Of a stretch of DNA of 64,000 nt, positions 33,513 through 42,681 are shown in pieces. The position numbers were made by a program, and so were the translations under genes. Position 1 is the first letter of the stretch, and each line of letters starts with the position of its first letter. The stretch is from Myxacorys chilensis ATA2-1-KO14. GTDB lineage: Bacteria; Cyanobacteriota; Cyanobacteriia; Leptolyngbyales; Leptolyngbyaceae. The notes under the pieces are model-generated. The model was not told where the DNA came from. It saw only the letters and a program-made list of their open reading frames with translations, and did not search any database. The stretch lies in assembly GCA_019359275.1 (NCBI GenBank), contig JAHHHP010000010.1, positions 33,887 through 97,886 on the forward strand. Reading direction: 5' to 3'.

Positions 33513-35330
33513 ATGACGCAATCAGTTGAGGCGCAGGCTACGTTTCCGGTGGAGAATTCTCAGGAATGGGATTTGTCGGATCTCTATCGAGGATTTGATG
33601 ATCCGCAGTTAGAACAAGATTTACAGACGTTGCAGAAGCAGGCAACCGAGTTTCGAGATCAGTTTCGAGGTCGAGTCAATACGCTATCCCCCGAACAGTT
33701 GACGGAATGCTTTAAAACGCTGGAAGCGATCGCAGAGAAATCTGGCTACCTCTATGCCTTCCCATCACTGATCTTCTCAGCAGATACTCGCAGTACCGAA
33801 GCAAAACAGTTTCTCGATCGTGTCATGGAAGCATTGACTGCGATCGAGAATCAGCTCCTGTTTTTCGATCTGGAACTGCAAGGCATTGAGGCCGATCAAT
33901 TCGCTCGGTTGCAGCAAGCAACGGTTCTCAAGACTTACCAGCATTACCTGAATCGGATTGCAAACTACCGCCCGTACAAGCTCTCAGAAGCTGTAGAACA
34001 AACCCGCAATCAAGACAGTTTGACCGGACGGCAGGCATTTATTCAACTGCGATCGGTGCATCTTGGCGAACAAGAATATGAGCCTGTCACCACGACGGAT
34101 GGCAAAACGGCGAACACTGACGCCGAACTTAGTGCATTACTTTATCATCCAAACCTAGAGACGCGGTACGCGGCGTATCAATCGGTTCGCAAGGTGATGA
34201 AGCAACACAATTCGCTGTATGGCTACATCCTCAACACCGTCGCGCAAGATCACAAACTAGAGAATCAGATGCGCGGCTACCCATCTACTCTGCACAAGCA
34301 ACTGTTAGCCGATGAAGTGTCTGAACCTGTGTTTCGGGCCATCATGGATGGTACAGGGGCGCGATTCGATCTGTTTCAGCGCTACTATCAGTTGAAAGCC
34401 AAGGCGATCGGGCAGACCATTCGGACGTGCGATCTCTACGCCCCTTGGGACACAGAGGACAATCAAACCGCAGCGATTAGCTACAAAGCTGGAGTAGAAA
34501 CGCTTTTAGCGGCATTAGATCAGTTTGATCCAAATTATGCTCGTCGTGCCGAAGAATTTTTTCTAAACAATTGGGTGGATGCGAAAGTGCGTCCCGGCAA
34601 GCGAGGCGGCGCGTTCTGCTCTTACACCTACGGTAAACACAGCTACCTGCTGCTGTCTTACACGGACGATTACAATTCGCTCTTCACCCTTGCCCATGAA
34701 ATGGGACATGGACTGCACTTTGAATGGATTGGCGATCGCCAGTCGTATTTCAACAGCAATCCGCCGATGGTTTTGGCAGAAATCGCATCGACGTTCAACG
34801 AACTGCTATTGCTCGATTATTTGCTGAAGCAAGCAGAAGGCGACAAGGCATTGACGAAAACGCTGATTACTCGGCAGTTAGAAGATCAGCTCAATCTGCT
34901 GTTCCGGCAAAGTACGATCAGTCGATTAGAATTGGCAGTCCACGATCGCGCGGCTCAAGGCAGTTTTGACCAGAGTTTTGTGAACGCAGAATGGATGAAG
35001 TTGTACCAAGATCTCTGCGGCGATGTGGTGGAGGTGCTGCCCGAACATCAGTACGATTGGGCGCGAATTGGACATATCTATTTCAAGCCGTTCTATTGTT
35101 ATCAGTACACGGCGTCCAATATTGTCAGCTTGGCGTGCTATCAGAAATATCTTGAGGTCGGCAAAGCGTTCATTCCAGGTTATCTAGAACTACTAGCATC
35201 TGGAGGCAGTATGGATCAGGTTGCCGCCTTGCGGCAGTTTGTCGGAGTCGATATTGAAGATGCTGCCACGATTGAAGGGGCATTGACGTATGTGGAGAAT
35301 TTGCTGAATCAATTGCAGGCAACCCTTTAA
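33513..35330 (+). CDS. pepF: M3 family oligoendopeptidase (PepF-like)
   Basis: A 605-residue zinc metallopeptidase that cuts short peptides in the cytosol. The zinc motif HEMGH begins at His395 in LAHEMGHGLHFEW; the third ligand Glu is in VLAEIASTFNE about 29 residues later. The N-terminal region (EWDLSDLYRGFDDPQLEQDL) is typical of the oligoendopeptidase F clade. Length is normal. It may share a transcript with the FMN reductase gene. Confidence 0.92.
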   Translation: MTQSVEAQATFPVENSQEWDLSDLYRGFDDPQLEQDLQTLQKQATEFRDQFRGRVNTLSPEQLTECFKTLEAIAEKSGYLYAFPSLIFSADTRSTEAKQFLDRVMEALTAIENQLLFFDLELQGIEADQFARLQQATVLKTYQHYLNRIANYRPYKLSEAVEQTRNQDSLTGRQAFIQLRSVHLGEQEYEPVTTTDGKTANTDAELSALLYHPNLETRYAAYQSVRKVMKQHNSLYGYILNTVAQDHKLENQMRGYPSTLHKQLLADEVSEPVFRAIMDGTGARFDLFQRYYQLKAKAIGQTIRTCDLYAPWDTEDNQTAAISYKAGVETLLAALDQFDPNYARRAEEFFLNNWVDAKVRPGKRGGAFCSYTYGKHSYLLLSYTDDYNSLFTLAHEMGHGLHFEWIGDRQSYFNSNPPMVLAEIASTFNELLLLDYLLKQAEGDKALTKTLITRQLEDQLNLLFRQSTISRLELAVHDRAAQGSFDQSFVNAEWMKLYQDLCGDVVEVLPEHQYDWARIGHIYFKPFYCYQYTASNIVSLACYQKYLEVGKAFIPGYLELLASGGSMDQVAALRQFVGVDIEDAATIEGALTYVENLLNQLQATL

Positions 35331-35345
35331 TACTGGCTAGACTTT

Positions 35346-35446
35346 CAAAAGAATTAGGTTGATAGTAAACGGGGAACAGATGTAGCGGACAAAGAGGCGC
35401 ATCCGTTACATCTGCTATCAAATCTGCTGCCAACCCGATTCTTTTG
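35346..35446. repeat. Long imperfect hairpin between pepF and the PEP-CTERM gene
   Basis: Outer arms 35346-35361 and 35431-35446 pair 14 of 16 bases. Inner arms 35377-35389 and 35402-35414 pair 12 of 13 around a 12-base apex. A 15-16 base internal loop separates the two stems. It lies between convergent genes. Confidence 0.65.
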
Positions 35447-35456
35447 GAGCAATAAG

Positions 35457-35891
35457 TTAGTCGTTAGAAACTCGTGGCCGTTTGATAATGATTAGTCCTG
35501 CGATCGTAATCAATCCCAGCACGACGGACGGCTCAGGAACCTCAACTCGTTTCGGGGCTAGCGGCACTTCTGACTTGATGATCACCTCATCCTTTGCGCG
35601 GAGTGCACTAAACGAATTCACGTGAGGCGCTTCGCTCTCAAGGGGTTGCTGAACAGCCTGCTGAACAAGCAATGAGGTGGAGCCAGCTTGAAGCACTTGC
35701 TGAGGTGTAAAGTCTTCTGCTGAAGGGAGAGATTGTTTTTGGCGCTCCTCGTCAACGTACTCATCATACGGTGTCGCTTGCTGAACGCTGAGACTCGCTA
35801 GCGTTCCAGCCTGAGCAGAAGCAGCCATTATTCCCATCAAGGAAAAAACGGCTGCTACATAATAAACTTTGAGCAACGATCGTTCTTGCAT
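35457..35891 (-). CDS. PEP-CTERM sorting domain protein
   Basis: A 144-residue exported protein. The N terminus is a signal peptide (VYYVAAVFSLMGIMAASAQA, cleavage near residue 28). The C terminus is a PEP-CTERM tag: EVPEPS at 117-122, a hydrophobic helix VVLGLITIAGLIII and a basic end KRPR. Such proteins are processed by exosortase and linked to extracellular polysaccharide. The 90-residue middle is Gln/Ser/Val-rich and unrecognised. No exosortase gene is in the window. Confidence 0.85.
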   Translation of the reverse strand: MQERSLLKVYYVAAVFSLMGIMAASAQAGTLASLSVQQATPYDEYVDEERQKQSLPSAEDFTPQQVLQAGSTSLLVQQAVQQPLESEAPHVNSFSALRAKDEVIIKSEVPLAPKRVEVPEPSVVLGLITIAGLIIIKRPRVSND

Positions 35892-35996
35892 ACACTAAGG
35901 GCAATGGTCGAGCATTAAACTAAGTAAGCTTACGAGCGAGCTTACGAAAATACACCCCAAATCAACCTTGAGTTTACAATTCAAGCCGTAGATACC

Positions 35997-36046
35997 GCAG
36001 AAGCTTGAAGCGACCTTTTATCAAGACTGTAGCTTCAAGCTTCTGC
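35997..36046. repeat. Perfect 15-base hairpin
   Basis: GCAGAAGCTTGAAGC (35997-36011) pairs with GCTTCAAGCTTCTGC (36032-36046), loop of 20 bases. It lies between two minus-strand genes, downstream of the aminotransferase. No U-tract follows on the minus strand. Confidence 0.7.
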
Positions 36047-36138
36047 CTCCTAGTGTAGACAAGATGAGTACGAAAGATTACAAAGTCAAGACTAAGTATT
36101 TTCCGCAAAAATCAAGAATGTGTGAAGTTGAGTCGAGC

Positions 36139-37302
36139 TTAGAGAAATGTTGCAATGCGATCGACAGCTTCCTCTAAAATTTCTGGTTCATGCACCAATG
36201 CAAAGCGCACATAGCCTTCCCCTGATTTTCCAAACCCTGAGCCTGGCGACACCGCCACACCCGTCGCCTGTACAAGCTCCGTACTGAACCGAATCGAATC
36301 TGATGCCCATTGCGGCGGTAATTTTGCCCAAATATACATCGTTGCCTCTGGTGTCGGAACCTGCCAACCGATGCGATCAAGAGCGGCAATAAAGGCATCC
36401 CGACGCCGCCGGAAAATCTTGACTCCTTTCTGTACGCCCATTTGCGAACCTGCTAGAGCCGCGATCGCGCCGTTCAAGATTCCCAAATACTGATTGAAAT
36501 CCACTGCCGCTTTGACTTGGCGCAACGCGCGGATCAGGTCTGCATTCCCGATCGCATAACCTATCCGAAACCCGCCCATGTGATAGGACTTTGACATTGT
36601 AAAGAACTCAATCGACACTGTTTTTTCAGGATCAGCCTGCAATATCGAAGGAACGGGCGTTTCTCCAAAATATAGGTCTGCATAGGGAAAATCGTGAACC
36701 AGCACAAGATCGTGGTGCTGACAGAACGCCACTGCTTCCTTAAAGAACGGAAGCGGTGCGATCGCGCTAGTTGGATTGTGCGGGTAGCCCAACACCATCA
36801 TGCGTGACTGTGCTAAAACCGCGTCTGGAACGTCCTCTAGCACAGGCAAAAAATTATTCTTTTCCAAAAGAGACATGGCATAAACCTGCCCGCCCGCGAG
36901 ATACACGCCCCCCACGTGAGACGGATAACCCGGATCAAGCAACAGCGCAAAATCGCCAGGATTCAACACCGCTAACGGTAAATGCGCCGTACCTTCTTGA
37001 GAGCCAATGAGTGGTAAAACTTCGGTCTCTGGATCAACGGGTATGCCAAATTTATGGGTATACCAACTGGCGGCAGCTTGCCGAAATGCTTTAGTGCCGT
37101 TAAACAATAAATAACCGTGGGTTGTCGGGTCGTGAAGCGACGCTGCGATCGCGTCGATCACATGTGCCTCAGCAGGCAAATCAGACGATCCCAACGACAA
37201 ATCAATGATATTCCGTCCGGCGGCTTTAGCAGCAGCTTTTGCCCGATCCATATCCGCAAATACATTGGACTGAAGCCAGTCTAGACGTTTGGCAAATCGC
37301 AT
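36139..37302 (-). CDS. Class I/II PLP-dependent aminotransferase (LL-DAP/aspartate aminotransferase-like)
   Basis: A 387-residue fold-type I aminotransferase. The PLP Schiff-base Lys is in TMSKSYHMGGFRIGY near residue 239. Other signatures are IDLSLGSSDLPA at the start, YPHNPTSAI (substrate-binding Asn) and the terminal GYVRFALV with the carboxylate-binding Arg. Enzymes like this are annotated as LL-diaminopimelate or aspartate aminotransferase; the lysine and cell-wall pathway in cyanobacteria uses the former. Specificity cannot be settled from sequence alone. Thioredoxin is encoded just upstream on the same strand. Confidence 0.85.
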   Translation of the reverse strand: MRFAKRLDWLQSNVFADMDRAKAAAKAAGRNIIDLSLGSSDLPAEAHVIDAIAASLHDPTTHGYLLFNGTKAFRQAAASWYTHKFGIPVDPETEVLPLIGSQEGTAHLPLAVLNPGDFALLLDPGYPSHVGGVYLAGGQVYAMSLLEKNNFLPVLEDVPDAVLAQSRMMVLGYPHNPTSAIAPLPFFKEAVAFCQHHDLVLVHDFPYADLYFGETPVPSILQADPEKTVSIEFFTMSKSYHMGGFRIGYAIGNADLIRALRQVKAAVDFNQYLGILNGAIAALAGSQMGVQKGVKIFRRRRDAFIAALDRIGWQVPTPEATMYIWAKLPPQWASDSIRFSTELVQATGVAVSPGSGFGKSGEGYVRFALVHEPEILEEAVDRIATFL

Positions 37303-37317
37303 ATCTGGTCACGGTGC

Positions 37318-37650
37318 TTATGCCGTCAATAGATTTTGGGTCACGAGATCTTCAAGCTTTTGTTTATTAATTGCACCTTCGGTTGACTTCTTCATCTCGC
37401 CATCTTGAAACAGCCGGAACGCCGGAACGCCTTCCACTTTATACTGAGCAACCGTTTCGGGGTTCGGATCAACTTCCATTTTGATCACTTTGATGCGATC
37501 GCCATAACTGCTGGCAATGCCATCAACCAACGGCGCTGTCAACCGGCACGGACCACACCACGACGCCCAGAAATACACGAGCACAGGCTGAGTGGCATCG
37601 AGAACTTCTGCCTTAAATTCGGGATCTGTAATGACGCGAACGCTACTCAT
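37318..37650 (-). CDS. Thioredoxin
   Basis: A 110-residue thioredoxin from ATG 37650; an in-frame start at 37671 adds seven. The redox motif is WASWCGPC with Cys32 and Cys35; the cis-Pro lies in VEGVPAFRLF. It reduces disulfides in target enzymes, probably linked to ferredoxin or NADPH reductases. The sequence resembles the cyanobacterial-specific thioredoxin class more than the classical m-type (it has RVITDPEF at the start). It sits 15 bases upstream of the aminotransferase gene on the same strand, so an operon is likely. Confidence 0.93.
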   Translation of the reverse strand: MSSVRVITDPEFKAEVLDATQPVLVYFWASWCGPCRLTAPLVDGIASSYGDRIKVIKMEVDPNPETVAQYKVEGVPAFRLFQDGEMKKSTEGAINKQKLEDLVTQNLLTA

Positions 37651-37763
37651 ACTGCATGGGATACTTAACAACTGCTTTACACAATTTTAAGCCCTAGCTC
37701 TCCCATTCGTGAAAGGAAAGCTAAGGCTTGTCATGGAACATTACGAAGAATTTCAATCTGCCC

Positions 37764-38555
37764 CTAGAGATTATCTAGCTGCTTTTTAAGATCTTCGAGT
37801 TCAGAATCAACCACCGCATCTTTAGGCACTGGAGTCTGAGTCTGAGCCTGCGTTTGAGGATTGACTTGTCCTGGCAAGGCGGCTTGCGGTTGGGCTGAGC
37901 CTGCCAACATTTGTTGCTTCATCGCTTCGAGTTCGAGATCAACATCACCCGATTCGAGACGAGCAAACTGCGATTCGAGATCTGCACCCGCCAATTCACC
38001 AGCCGCCTGCGCTCTCGCTTCCGACTGCAACACTTTGTCTTCCATCCGCTCAAAGGCAGCCATTGCTGTGTTCGTGCCCATGTTGCTGACCATGCCTTGC
38101 AGTTGCTCTTGAGCTTTTGCGGCGCTGGCACGAGCTTTCAGCATATCTTTCTTGGTCTTCGCTTCCGAAATCTTGCCTTCTAGGGCAATCAAACTGCGCT
38201 TCAGCGTCTCGACCTGCGTTAATTGCTGATCGAGTTGACCTTTTAGGGCATTCGCGGTTTCGGTGTGGGTTTTCTTGCGCTGCAAGGCTTCACGAGCGAG
38301 ATTTTCATCGCCTTTTTGCAGGGCAAGCTGGGCACGTTGCTGCCAATTGTTTGACTCCGATTGAGCTTGGTTATGCTGCTGCTGCGTGCGTTTTTGGCTC
38401 GCGATCGCAGTGGCGACAGCCTGACGCAGCTGCACCAGGTCTTCCTGCATGTCGATCACAGCCTGCTCAAGGATCTTCTCTGGATCTTCCGCTTTGCTCA
38501 CCATGTCGTTGACATTCGAGCGAACCACACGGCTGATACGATCAAATAACCCCAT
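37764..38555 (-). CDS. vipp1: Vipp1/IM30 membrane-remodelling protein (PspA family)
   Basis: A 263-residue PspA/IM30 family protein, mostly long alpha-helix. It begins MGLFDRISRVVRSNVNDMVS, the amphipathic membrane-binding helix, then has a long coiled coil. The C-terminal extension (about 215-263, Gln/Pro linker then VVDSELEDLKKQLDNL) separates Vipp1 from PspA. Vipp1 forms ESCRT-III-like rings that protect and shape thylakoid membranes. The gene stands alone. Confidence 0.93.
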   Translation of the reverse strand: MGLFDRISRVVRSNVNDMVSKAEDPEKILEQAVIDMQEDLVQLRQAVATAIASQKRTQQQHNQAQSESNNWQQRAQLALQKGDENLAREALQRKKTHTETANALKGQLDQQLTQVETLKRSLIALEGKISEAKTKKDMLKARASAAKAQEQLQGMVSNMGTNTAMAAFERMEDKVLQSEARAQAAGELAGADLESQFARLESGDVDLELEAMKQQMLAGSAQPQAALPGQVNPQTQAQTQTPVPKDAVVDSELEDLKKQLDNL

Positions 38556-38914
38556 AATTCTGTTTCCTTTTGGCGTTTCTACATTAAGTATGCCGTTGAC
38601 ACCTACGTTAGCCCACCCTTTCTAAATTAAGAACATATTTAAAGTTTACGCGGACTAGACCTTGAACGTAGGCATTGCTATTCTCACTGCTACTGGCAAA
38701 GACAGCTAGTAGCCGTCAAGACGTGCAACTTGAACAGGCTCTCTCTTAGTTTAGAATTTCAAAGTCAGATCGGCGAACTGGTCTGATTTTTTAAGCGGGA
38801 TTCCACCGATCACGCTCCACCTTAGTGATCTCGCGTGTTGTTTCCTTCTGACTAGATCAATCAGGAAACAGAGGCAGTGGCTTTGAAGTGATAGTTACTA
38901 TCCTTCAGAAATGT
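38556..38914. other. Divergent intergenic region
   Basis: About 360 bases between vipp1 (minus) and a COG3650-like gene (plus). I see no coding frame, RNA gene or repeat that I can support. Promoters for both genes must lie here. Confidence 0.4.
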
Positions 38915-39337
38915 ATGAAATCGATGAAACCCTTACTCTACTTGAGCGTTTTGTTGGGTCTAGGCACAACTTCAATCATCTCTCATTTGACAGCGGCGAA
39001 CAGTGCCCAACCACCGGCGGCACCTCGTTCTGAAGCATTTAGAGTCGTCGGGACTGAGCCGTTTTGGGGCATGAGCGTTAGCAAAAGCGGCATTGTCTAC
39101 TCCACAACAGATTCAAAGCCGCGATCGTTCCCTTATTCTGCACCGATGAGTGCTCAAGGGCGTCCCGCCGATCTTGTTCGGGTCTATCGCTTGCAGAGCA
39201 AACCGAATACGAATAATCTTCTGGTGATCAAAAAAGTTGCTGCCTGTAGCGATAGCATGTCTGACAAGCAATATCCCTACTCAGCGACTCTGATTTTAGA
39301 CAACGTAGTACGAGAAGGATGCGCTGAGAGAAGATAA
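38915..39337 (+). CDS. COG3650-like exported protein
   Basis: About 140 residues from ATG 38915; GTG 38888 and ATG 38924 are alternatives. A signal peptide (KPLLYLSVLLGLGTTSI) is followed by a domain starting RVVGTEPFWGMSV, characteristic of the COG3650 family of small periplasmic or lipoprotein-like domains. A late Cys (VAACSDSMSDKQYPYSATL) and a closing Cys (REGCAERR) could form a disulfide. No function is known. It is convergent with plsY, 34 bases apart. Confidence 0.7.
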   Translation: MKSMKPLLYLSVLLGLGTTSIISHLTAANSAQPPAAPRSEAFRVVGTEPFWGMSVSKSGIVYSTTDSKPRSFPYSAPMSAQGRPADLVRVYRLQSKPNTNNLLVIKKVAACSDSMSDKQYPYSATLILDNVVREGCAERR

Positions 39338-39371
39338 TGGCGTTCGTTGCGCTATAAGGTGCAGACGCGGT

Positions 39372-40061
39372 CTAACTCGGATCAATCTCTGGTTCTGATG
39401 GCAGCTTTTGCCCTAGCTTTGGTTCAGTGCCAGCCAGCAACCGCCCAATGTTTGTGCGGTGTCGCCAGATCACATAGATGCCGCCTGCGATCGCAAACAA
39501 GCAGTAGGGCAATGGTTGTTTAAAGATAACCATCAGAATTGTGGCAGCGATCGCGCCTGCGATCGAACTAACCGACACAATTCTGGTGATTGCAATACTC
39601 AACCCAAACACGCCTAGGGTGCTGAGTCCCACCATTGGGTTCATGGCCAGCAGAATGCCTAAACTCGTTGCAACTGACTTTCCTCCACTAAAGTTGAGCC
39701 AGATGGATTTGCTATGTCCTAGCAATGCTAACAATCCCGCTAGGACTACCAACCAGGGTTGCCAATCTGCAAAGCTCCTGTCTACAACTTTCGTGAAGTA
39801 GAGCCAGCCGGGGAGGTGAGTAAAGGCATAGTTCACCGCCAGAATTGCCAATGCGCCTTTGAGAACATCGACGATGAGGACTGCGATCGCAGGCAGTTTG
39901 CCCACCGTTCTCAACACATTCGTGGCTCCCGTAGACCCCGATCCTTCTTGACGAATATCAATTCCTTTCAGCATTCGACCCGCTAAATAGCCAGTGGGAA
40001 TCGAGCCGAGTAGGTAGGCGAGAATGAGCAGGAGTCCGTTGTTGATGAACCAGGGCAGCAT
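39372..40061 (-). CDS. plsY: Glycerol-3-phosphate acyltransferase PlsY
   Basis: About 229 residues from ATG 40061; the in-frame extension to 40130 is encoded by heptamer repeats and is rejected. It is a polytopic membrane protein with signatures LGSIPTGYLAGR, GSGSTGATNVLRT, GHSKSIWLNFSGGKSVATSLG and IWRHRTNIGRLLAGTEPK. PlsY transfers acyl groups from acyl-phosphate to glycerol-3-phosphate, the first step of phospholipid and galactolipid synthesis. The repeat array ends a few bases from the start codon, leaving no usual ribosome site. DUF3086 and DUF3119 genes lie upstream on the same strand. Confidence 0.94.
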   Translation of the reverse strand: MLPWFINNGLLLILAYLLGSIPTGYLAGRMLKGIDIRQEGSGSTGATNVLRTVGKLPAIAVLIVDVLKGALAILAVNYAFTHLPGWLYFTKVVDRSFADWQPWLVVLAGLLALLGHSKSIWLNFSGGKSVATSLGILLAMNPMVGLSTLGVFGLSIAITRIVSVSSIAGAIAATILMVIFKQPLPYCLFAIAGGIYVIWRHRTNIGRLLAGTEPKLGQKLPSEPEIDPS

Positions 40062-40066
40062 GAGGA

Positions 40067-40230
40067 GGGATGAGGGATGAGGGGTGTGGAAAGGGATGAA
40101 GGATGAGGGATGAAAGAAGCCGTTAGCCAATTACGGATTCATTGTAAGTCTTAGCTGAATTGCTTTAGCCTGAAAAGCCCGAACTTTAACTTAATCTCCC
40201 TTTCATCCCTCATCCTTCATCCTTCATCCC
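40067..40230. repeat. Heptamer repeat pair forming a hairpin between plsY and the DUF3086 gene
   Basis: Left side has (G/A)GGATGA units at 40067-40080 and 40093-40113. Right side has TCATCC(C/T) units at 40203-40230. The segments 40100-40116 and 40200-40216 are perfectly complementary over 17 bases. The repeats run up to the plsY start and the DUF3086 stop. Confidence 0.8.
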
Positions 40231-41382
40231 TTAATACAAATACGATTGCTGCTGAATTAGCTGCTGCGGGCTGGGCGCAAACGCCAACCACAGCGGAAAT
40301 TGCAGCAACGCCAGACTGACCGCTTCCTCGGTTTCGTCAATCACAATGAATGGCAAAAATCCGTCTTTTTCTAATCGTTCGGCTTTGAGGGCGAGTTGTT
40401 CGGGGGTTTCAAACATGCTGATGCCGCGATCGCTGCCAAAGTCACTGCGGGATACTCCCAAGCAATCCTGCAAGCCCCTTCGCCATTCGCCTAACCGTTC
40501 TGGCGTATTGGCAAGGACGAGAGCTCTCAGGCGATCGTCGTAGAGATTGTAGAGGATAGAGATCGTGGCGGAGGCAATGAGAATATTCTGCAAGCGAGAC
40601 CCCATTGTGCGGATCGCGCCTCTTCCACCTTGACTGAAGAACCAGTTTGATACCCGTTCTGCATGAACCGGCTCAAAGGTGCGGCGCAGTTTCCAAACAG
40701 GGCCGTAGTAGTCGGGCTGATTGCGGAATTGATCAATGACGCTGCGGATTTGGCGTCCTTCGTCCTGAAATTTCTCTTCTGCAAATTTGGGAGTTGGTTT
40801 TTGCCCAGGAGCCTCTGACGGGGTAATCTTTTCTGCGTTGCGAGGAGTGCGGGTAGCAGGAGCAGGTAAGGCGTCTACGGCCTTGCGCTCTGGGCTAATC
40901 GGCTTTTGTAACTCTAATTGATCTGCGGCGATCGCAAGATCTTGCAGACTGCCGACGAGGTAATCCTTGAAGCTCTGCACCCGAATTGCAATGTCTTGAG
41001 ATGCGCCCGCAAAGGTCGTTCTCATTTCGTTGCGAATTCGATCCTGACGCCGTTCGAGTTGTTCGATTGCTAATTGCAACGTCTGTCTGCGTTGCTCTAG
41101 GTCGCTCAAATTTTGCTGCACAAATCGACCCAAAGAGACTTGTGCCTCCATCGTTTGAGTCTGTAAATCAGCACGCGTTGCCATCAGCGCGTTAATTTCC
41201 TGCTTGAGATCGTGCTCTTGCTGCTGAAGCTCTAGAATGCGTTGACTCAGTAGGGCTTTGGTTGCCTCATTCACGTCACTATTTCCGTTGGTTTCGGCAG
41301 TCGTCTCCAGTTGTACAGGAGCGTCATCCAGTGCGGGAGGATCTTGGGCAGGTTGAACAGTCGGCAACTCGTCAGAATTCAT
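40231..41382 (-). CDS. DUF3086 domain protein
   Basis: A 383-residue cytosolic protein. Residues 40-150 form a coiled coil (QRILELQQQEHDLKQEI onward). The C-terminal domain (about 205-383), starting RQIRSVIDQFRNQPDYYGPVWKLRRTFE, is DUF3086, a family confined to cyanobacteria as far as I know. Its position between DUF3119 and plsY genes recurs in cyanobacteria from memory, hinting at lipid or membrane metabolism. Function unknown. The start is ATG 41382; a heptamer repeat begins right at the stop codon. Confidence 0.85.
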   Translation of the reverse strand: MNSDELPTVQPAQDPPALDDAPVQLETTAETNGNSDVNEATKALLSQRILELQQQEHDLKQEINALMATRADLQTQTMEAQVSLGRFVQQNLSDLEQRRQTLQLAIEQLERRQDRIRNEMRTTFAGASQDIAIRVQSFKDYLVGSLQDLAIAADQLELQKPISPERKAVDALPAPATRTPRNAEKITPSEAPGQKPTPKFAEEKFQDEGRQIRSVIDQFRNQPDYYGPVWKLRRTFEPVHAERVSNWFFSQGGRGAIRTMGSRLQNILIASATISILYNLYDDRLRALVLANTPERLGEWRRGLQDCLGVSRSDFGSDRGISMFETPEQLALKAERLEKDGFLPFIVIDETEEAVSLALLQFPLWLAFAPSPQQLIQQQSYLY

Positions 41383-41417
41383 GAACTAGAGAGTGGGGTA
41401 CAGGGCACAGAATGAAA

Positions 41418-41804
41418 TTACGCTTTTGGATAGCGTTGCTCTAGGCAAGTCCGTAACATTTTAGGGTCAAAAATGATCGGTAAGAAATGAATACTTTTAA
41501 CTTCTCGAAAATAAAACAAAATGGGTACAGGCGACCAGAAGATCTCCCAGCTTTGCCACTCTTGGTAGGGGAAGCGCCGAATTCGCGTCTCGCCTCGATA
41601 GATATCTAAATCAGTAGGGGTGAATCGCAAGCGAAGCGAGACAGCTTGAAATAATAAGAATGTGCCAAAGAGTGCGATCGCAGCACCGACCCATAGGTTC
41701 ACAAAAACAAAGGGAAGACCGACCAAAACCAGCACCAGCGGAATTACATAATTTGGCGCGAGTTCTACCGTTTCGCTCGATTGAGATGTTGCCGCGTCTG
41801 TCAC
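41418..41804 (-). CDS. DUF3119 family membrane protein
   Basis: About 128 residues from a GTG at 41804, preferred because AAAGGATAACGGTT lies just upstream; an in-frame ATG at 41891 would add 29 residues. Two adjacent transmembrane segments (YVIPLVLVLVGLPFVFVNLW and GAAIALFGTFLLFQAVSL) are followed by a cytosolic half with YRGETRIRRFPYQEWQSWEIFW and the terminal QRYPKA. This matches the cyanobacterial and plastid DUF3119 family of unknown role. The DUF3086 gene lies 35 bases downstream on the same strand. Confidence 0.85.
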   Translation of the reverse strand: MTDAATSQSSETVELAPNYVIPLVLVLVGLPFVFVNLWVGAAIALFGTFLLFQAVSLRLRFTPTDLDIYRGETRIRRFPYQEWQSWEIFWSPVPILFYFREVKSIHFLPIIFDPKMLRTCLEQRYPKA

Positions 41805-42340
41805 AACCGTTATCCTTTTCACTTCATTATCTATTGTATAGATTGTATAGCGCGGCAAAATTTCTCGTGGCGGCTCGAATGCAGGCTGCAATGACTTGTG
41901 GCATGTGGGGCAGTTCTCGCTGCTGCGTTTTAGCTAGATGCAATCAGGCATGAATCCATCAGGCATAAGTTCAACTAACTGACAGATTCAACTTAAAGAG
42001 GGCGAGTTGAAAACGAAGTCATGGCGATCGGCTAAAGTCGAATTGCCATACACAAGGTTAGTGCTCACTAGACGCAATAGAACGAATTCTCAGCGCTGTA
42101 AGGCGTTCAATCCCGAATGTAACAGAGAGTTAATTGCAAAACCAGGTGGATTCGTTAATCCAAACGTAATCTAAAAAACAGTAGATCTGAAAACAATTAG
42201 AAATTGCTGACGCTCTATCGTCTGTATCGAAATATAAACTATTGTGTTAACTCTTAAAACAAAGTTGCGTTCCCTTGCAAAAGCGTAAACCTAATGTCCC
42301 TATAATCCAGGTTGATCATAGATTTGCAAGGAGAAATACC
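41805..42340. other. Long divergent intergenic region upstream of psaK
   Basis: About 540 bases with no convincing gene. A TATAAT at 42301-42306 lies 35 bases before the psaK start and is a good -10 candidate; a poorly spaced TTGCAA (42275-42280) precedes it. A repeated TTGTATAG motif lies near 41834-41850 toward the minus-strand gene. Confidence 0.5.
42301..42306 (+). promoter_or_regulatory. Candidate -10 element of psaK
   Basis: TATAAT matches the bacterial consensus. The start of transcription would fall near 42313, giving a leader of about 28 bases with an AAGGAG ribosome site at 42328-42333. Confidence 0.5.
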
Positions 42341-42616
42341 GTGCTTCACTCAACCTTACTTGCTGCTGCATCCGTTGCGCCGCGCACTGCTGAATGGTCG
42401 CCTGCGATCGGGCTTGTAATGACACTTTGTTGTTTGTTTGCGGTTGCGATCGGTCGGTTTGCGATCAAAAATCGCGGTGTCGGGCCACAACTCCCAGGTT
42501 CTAAACCGGCTCTGTTTGAGGGATTTGGATTACCTGAACTGCTCGCCACAATGAGCTTTGGGCATGTGTTAGGTGCAGGCGTGATTTTAGGCTTAACCAA
42601 CGCAGGCGTTCTATAG
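42341..42616 (+). CDS. psaK: Photosystem I reaction centre subunit PsaK (X)
   Basis: A 91-residue protein from a GTG at 42341, chosen because AAGGAGAAATACC precedes it; an in-frame frame start at 42275 has no ribosome site. Two transmembrane helices (IGLVMTLCCLFAVAIGRFAI and LPELLATMSFGHVLGAGVILGL) flank a loop NRGVGPQLPG, as in PsaK. PsaK sits at the edge of photosystem I and helps couple antenna energy, including from phycobilisomes. A site-2 protease gene lies downstream. Confidence 0.94.
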   Translation: MLHSTLLAAASVAPRTAEWSPAIGLVMTLCCLFAVAIGRFAIKNRGVGPQLPGSKPALFEGFGLPELLATMSFGHVLGAGVILGLTNAGVL

Positions 42617-42681
42617 CTGCCTTGGATGAGGGCTGCTCAACCCGCTCCCCCATTAGAAATAAATTGATCAAGAGTCGGTTT

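Noticed and set aside
40067..40230. Heptamer repeats considered as a CRISPR array
   Set aside because: Units are 7 bases in tandem with no spacers of uniform length, so they are simple tandem repeats.
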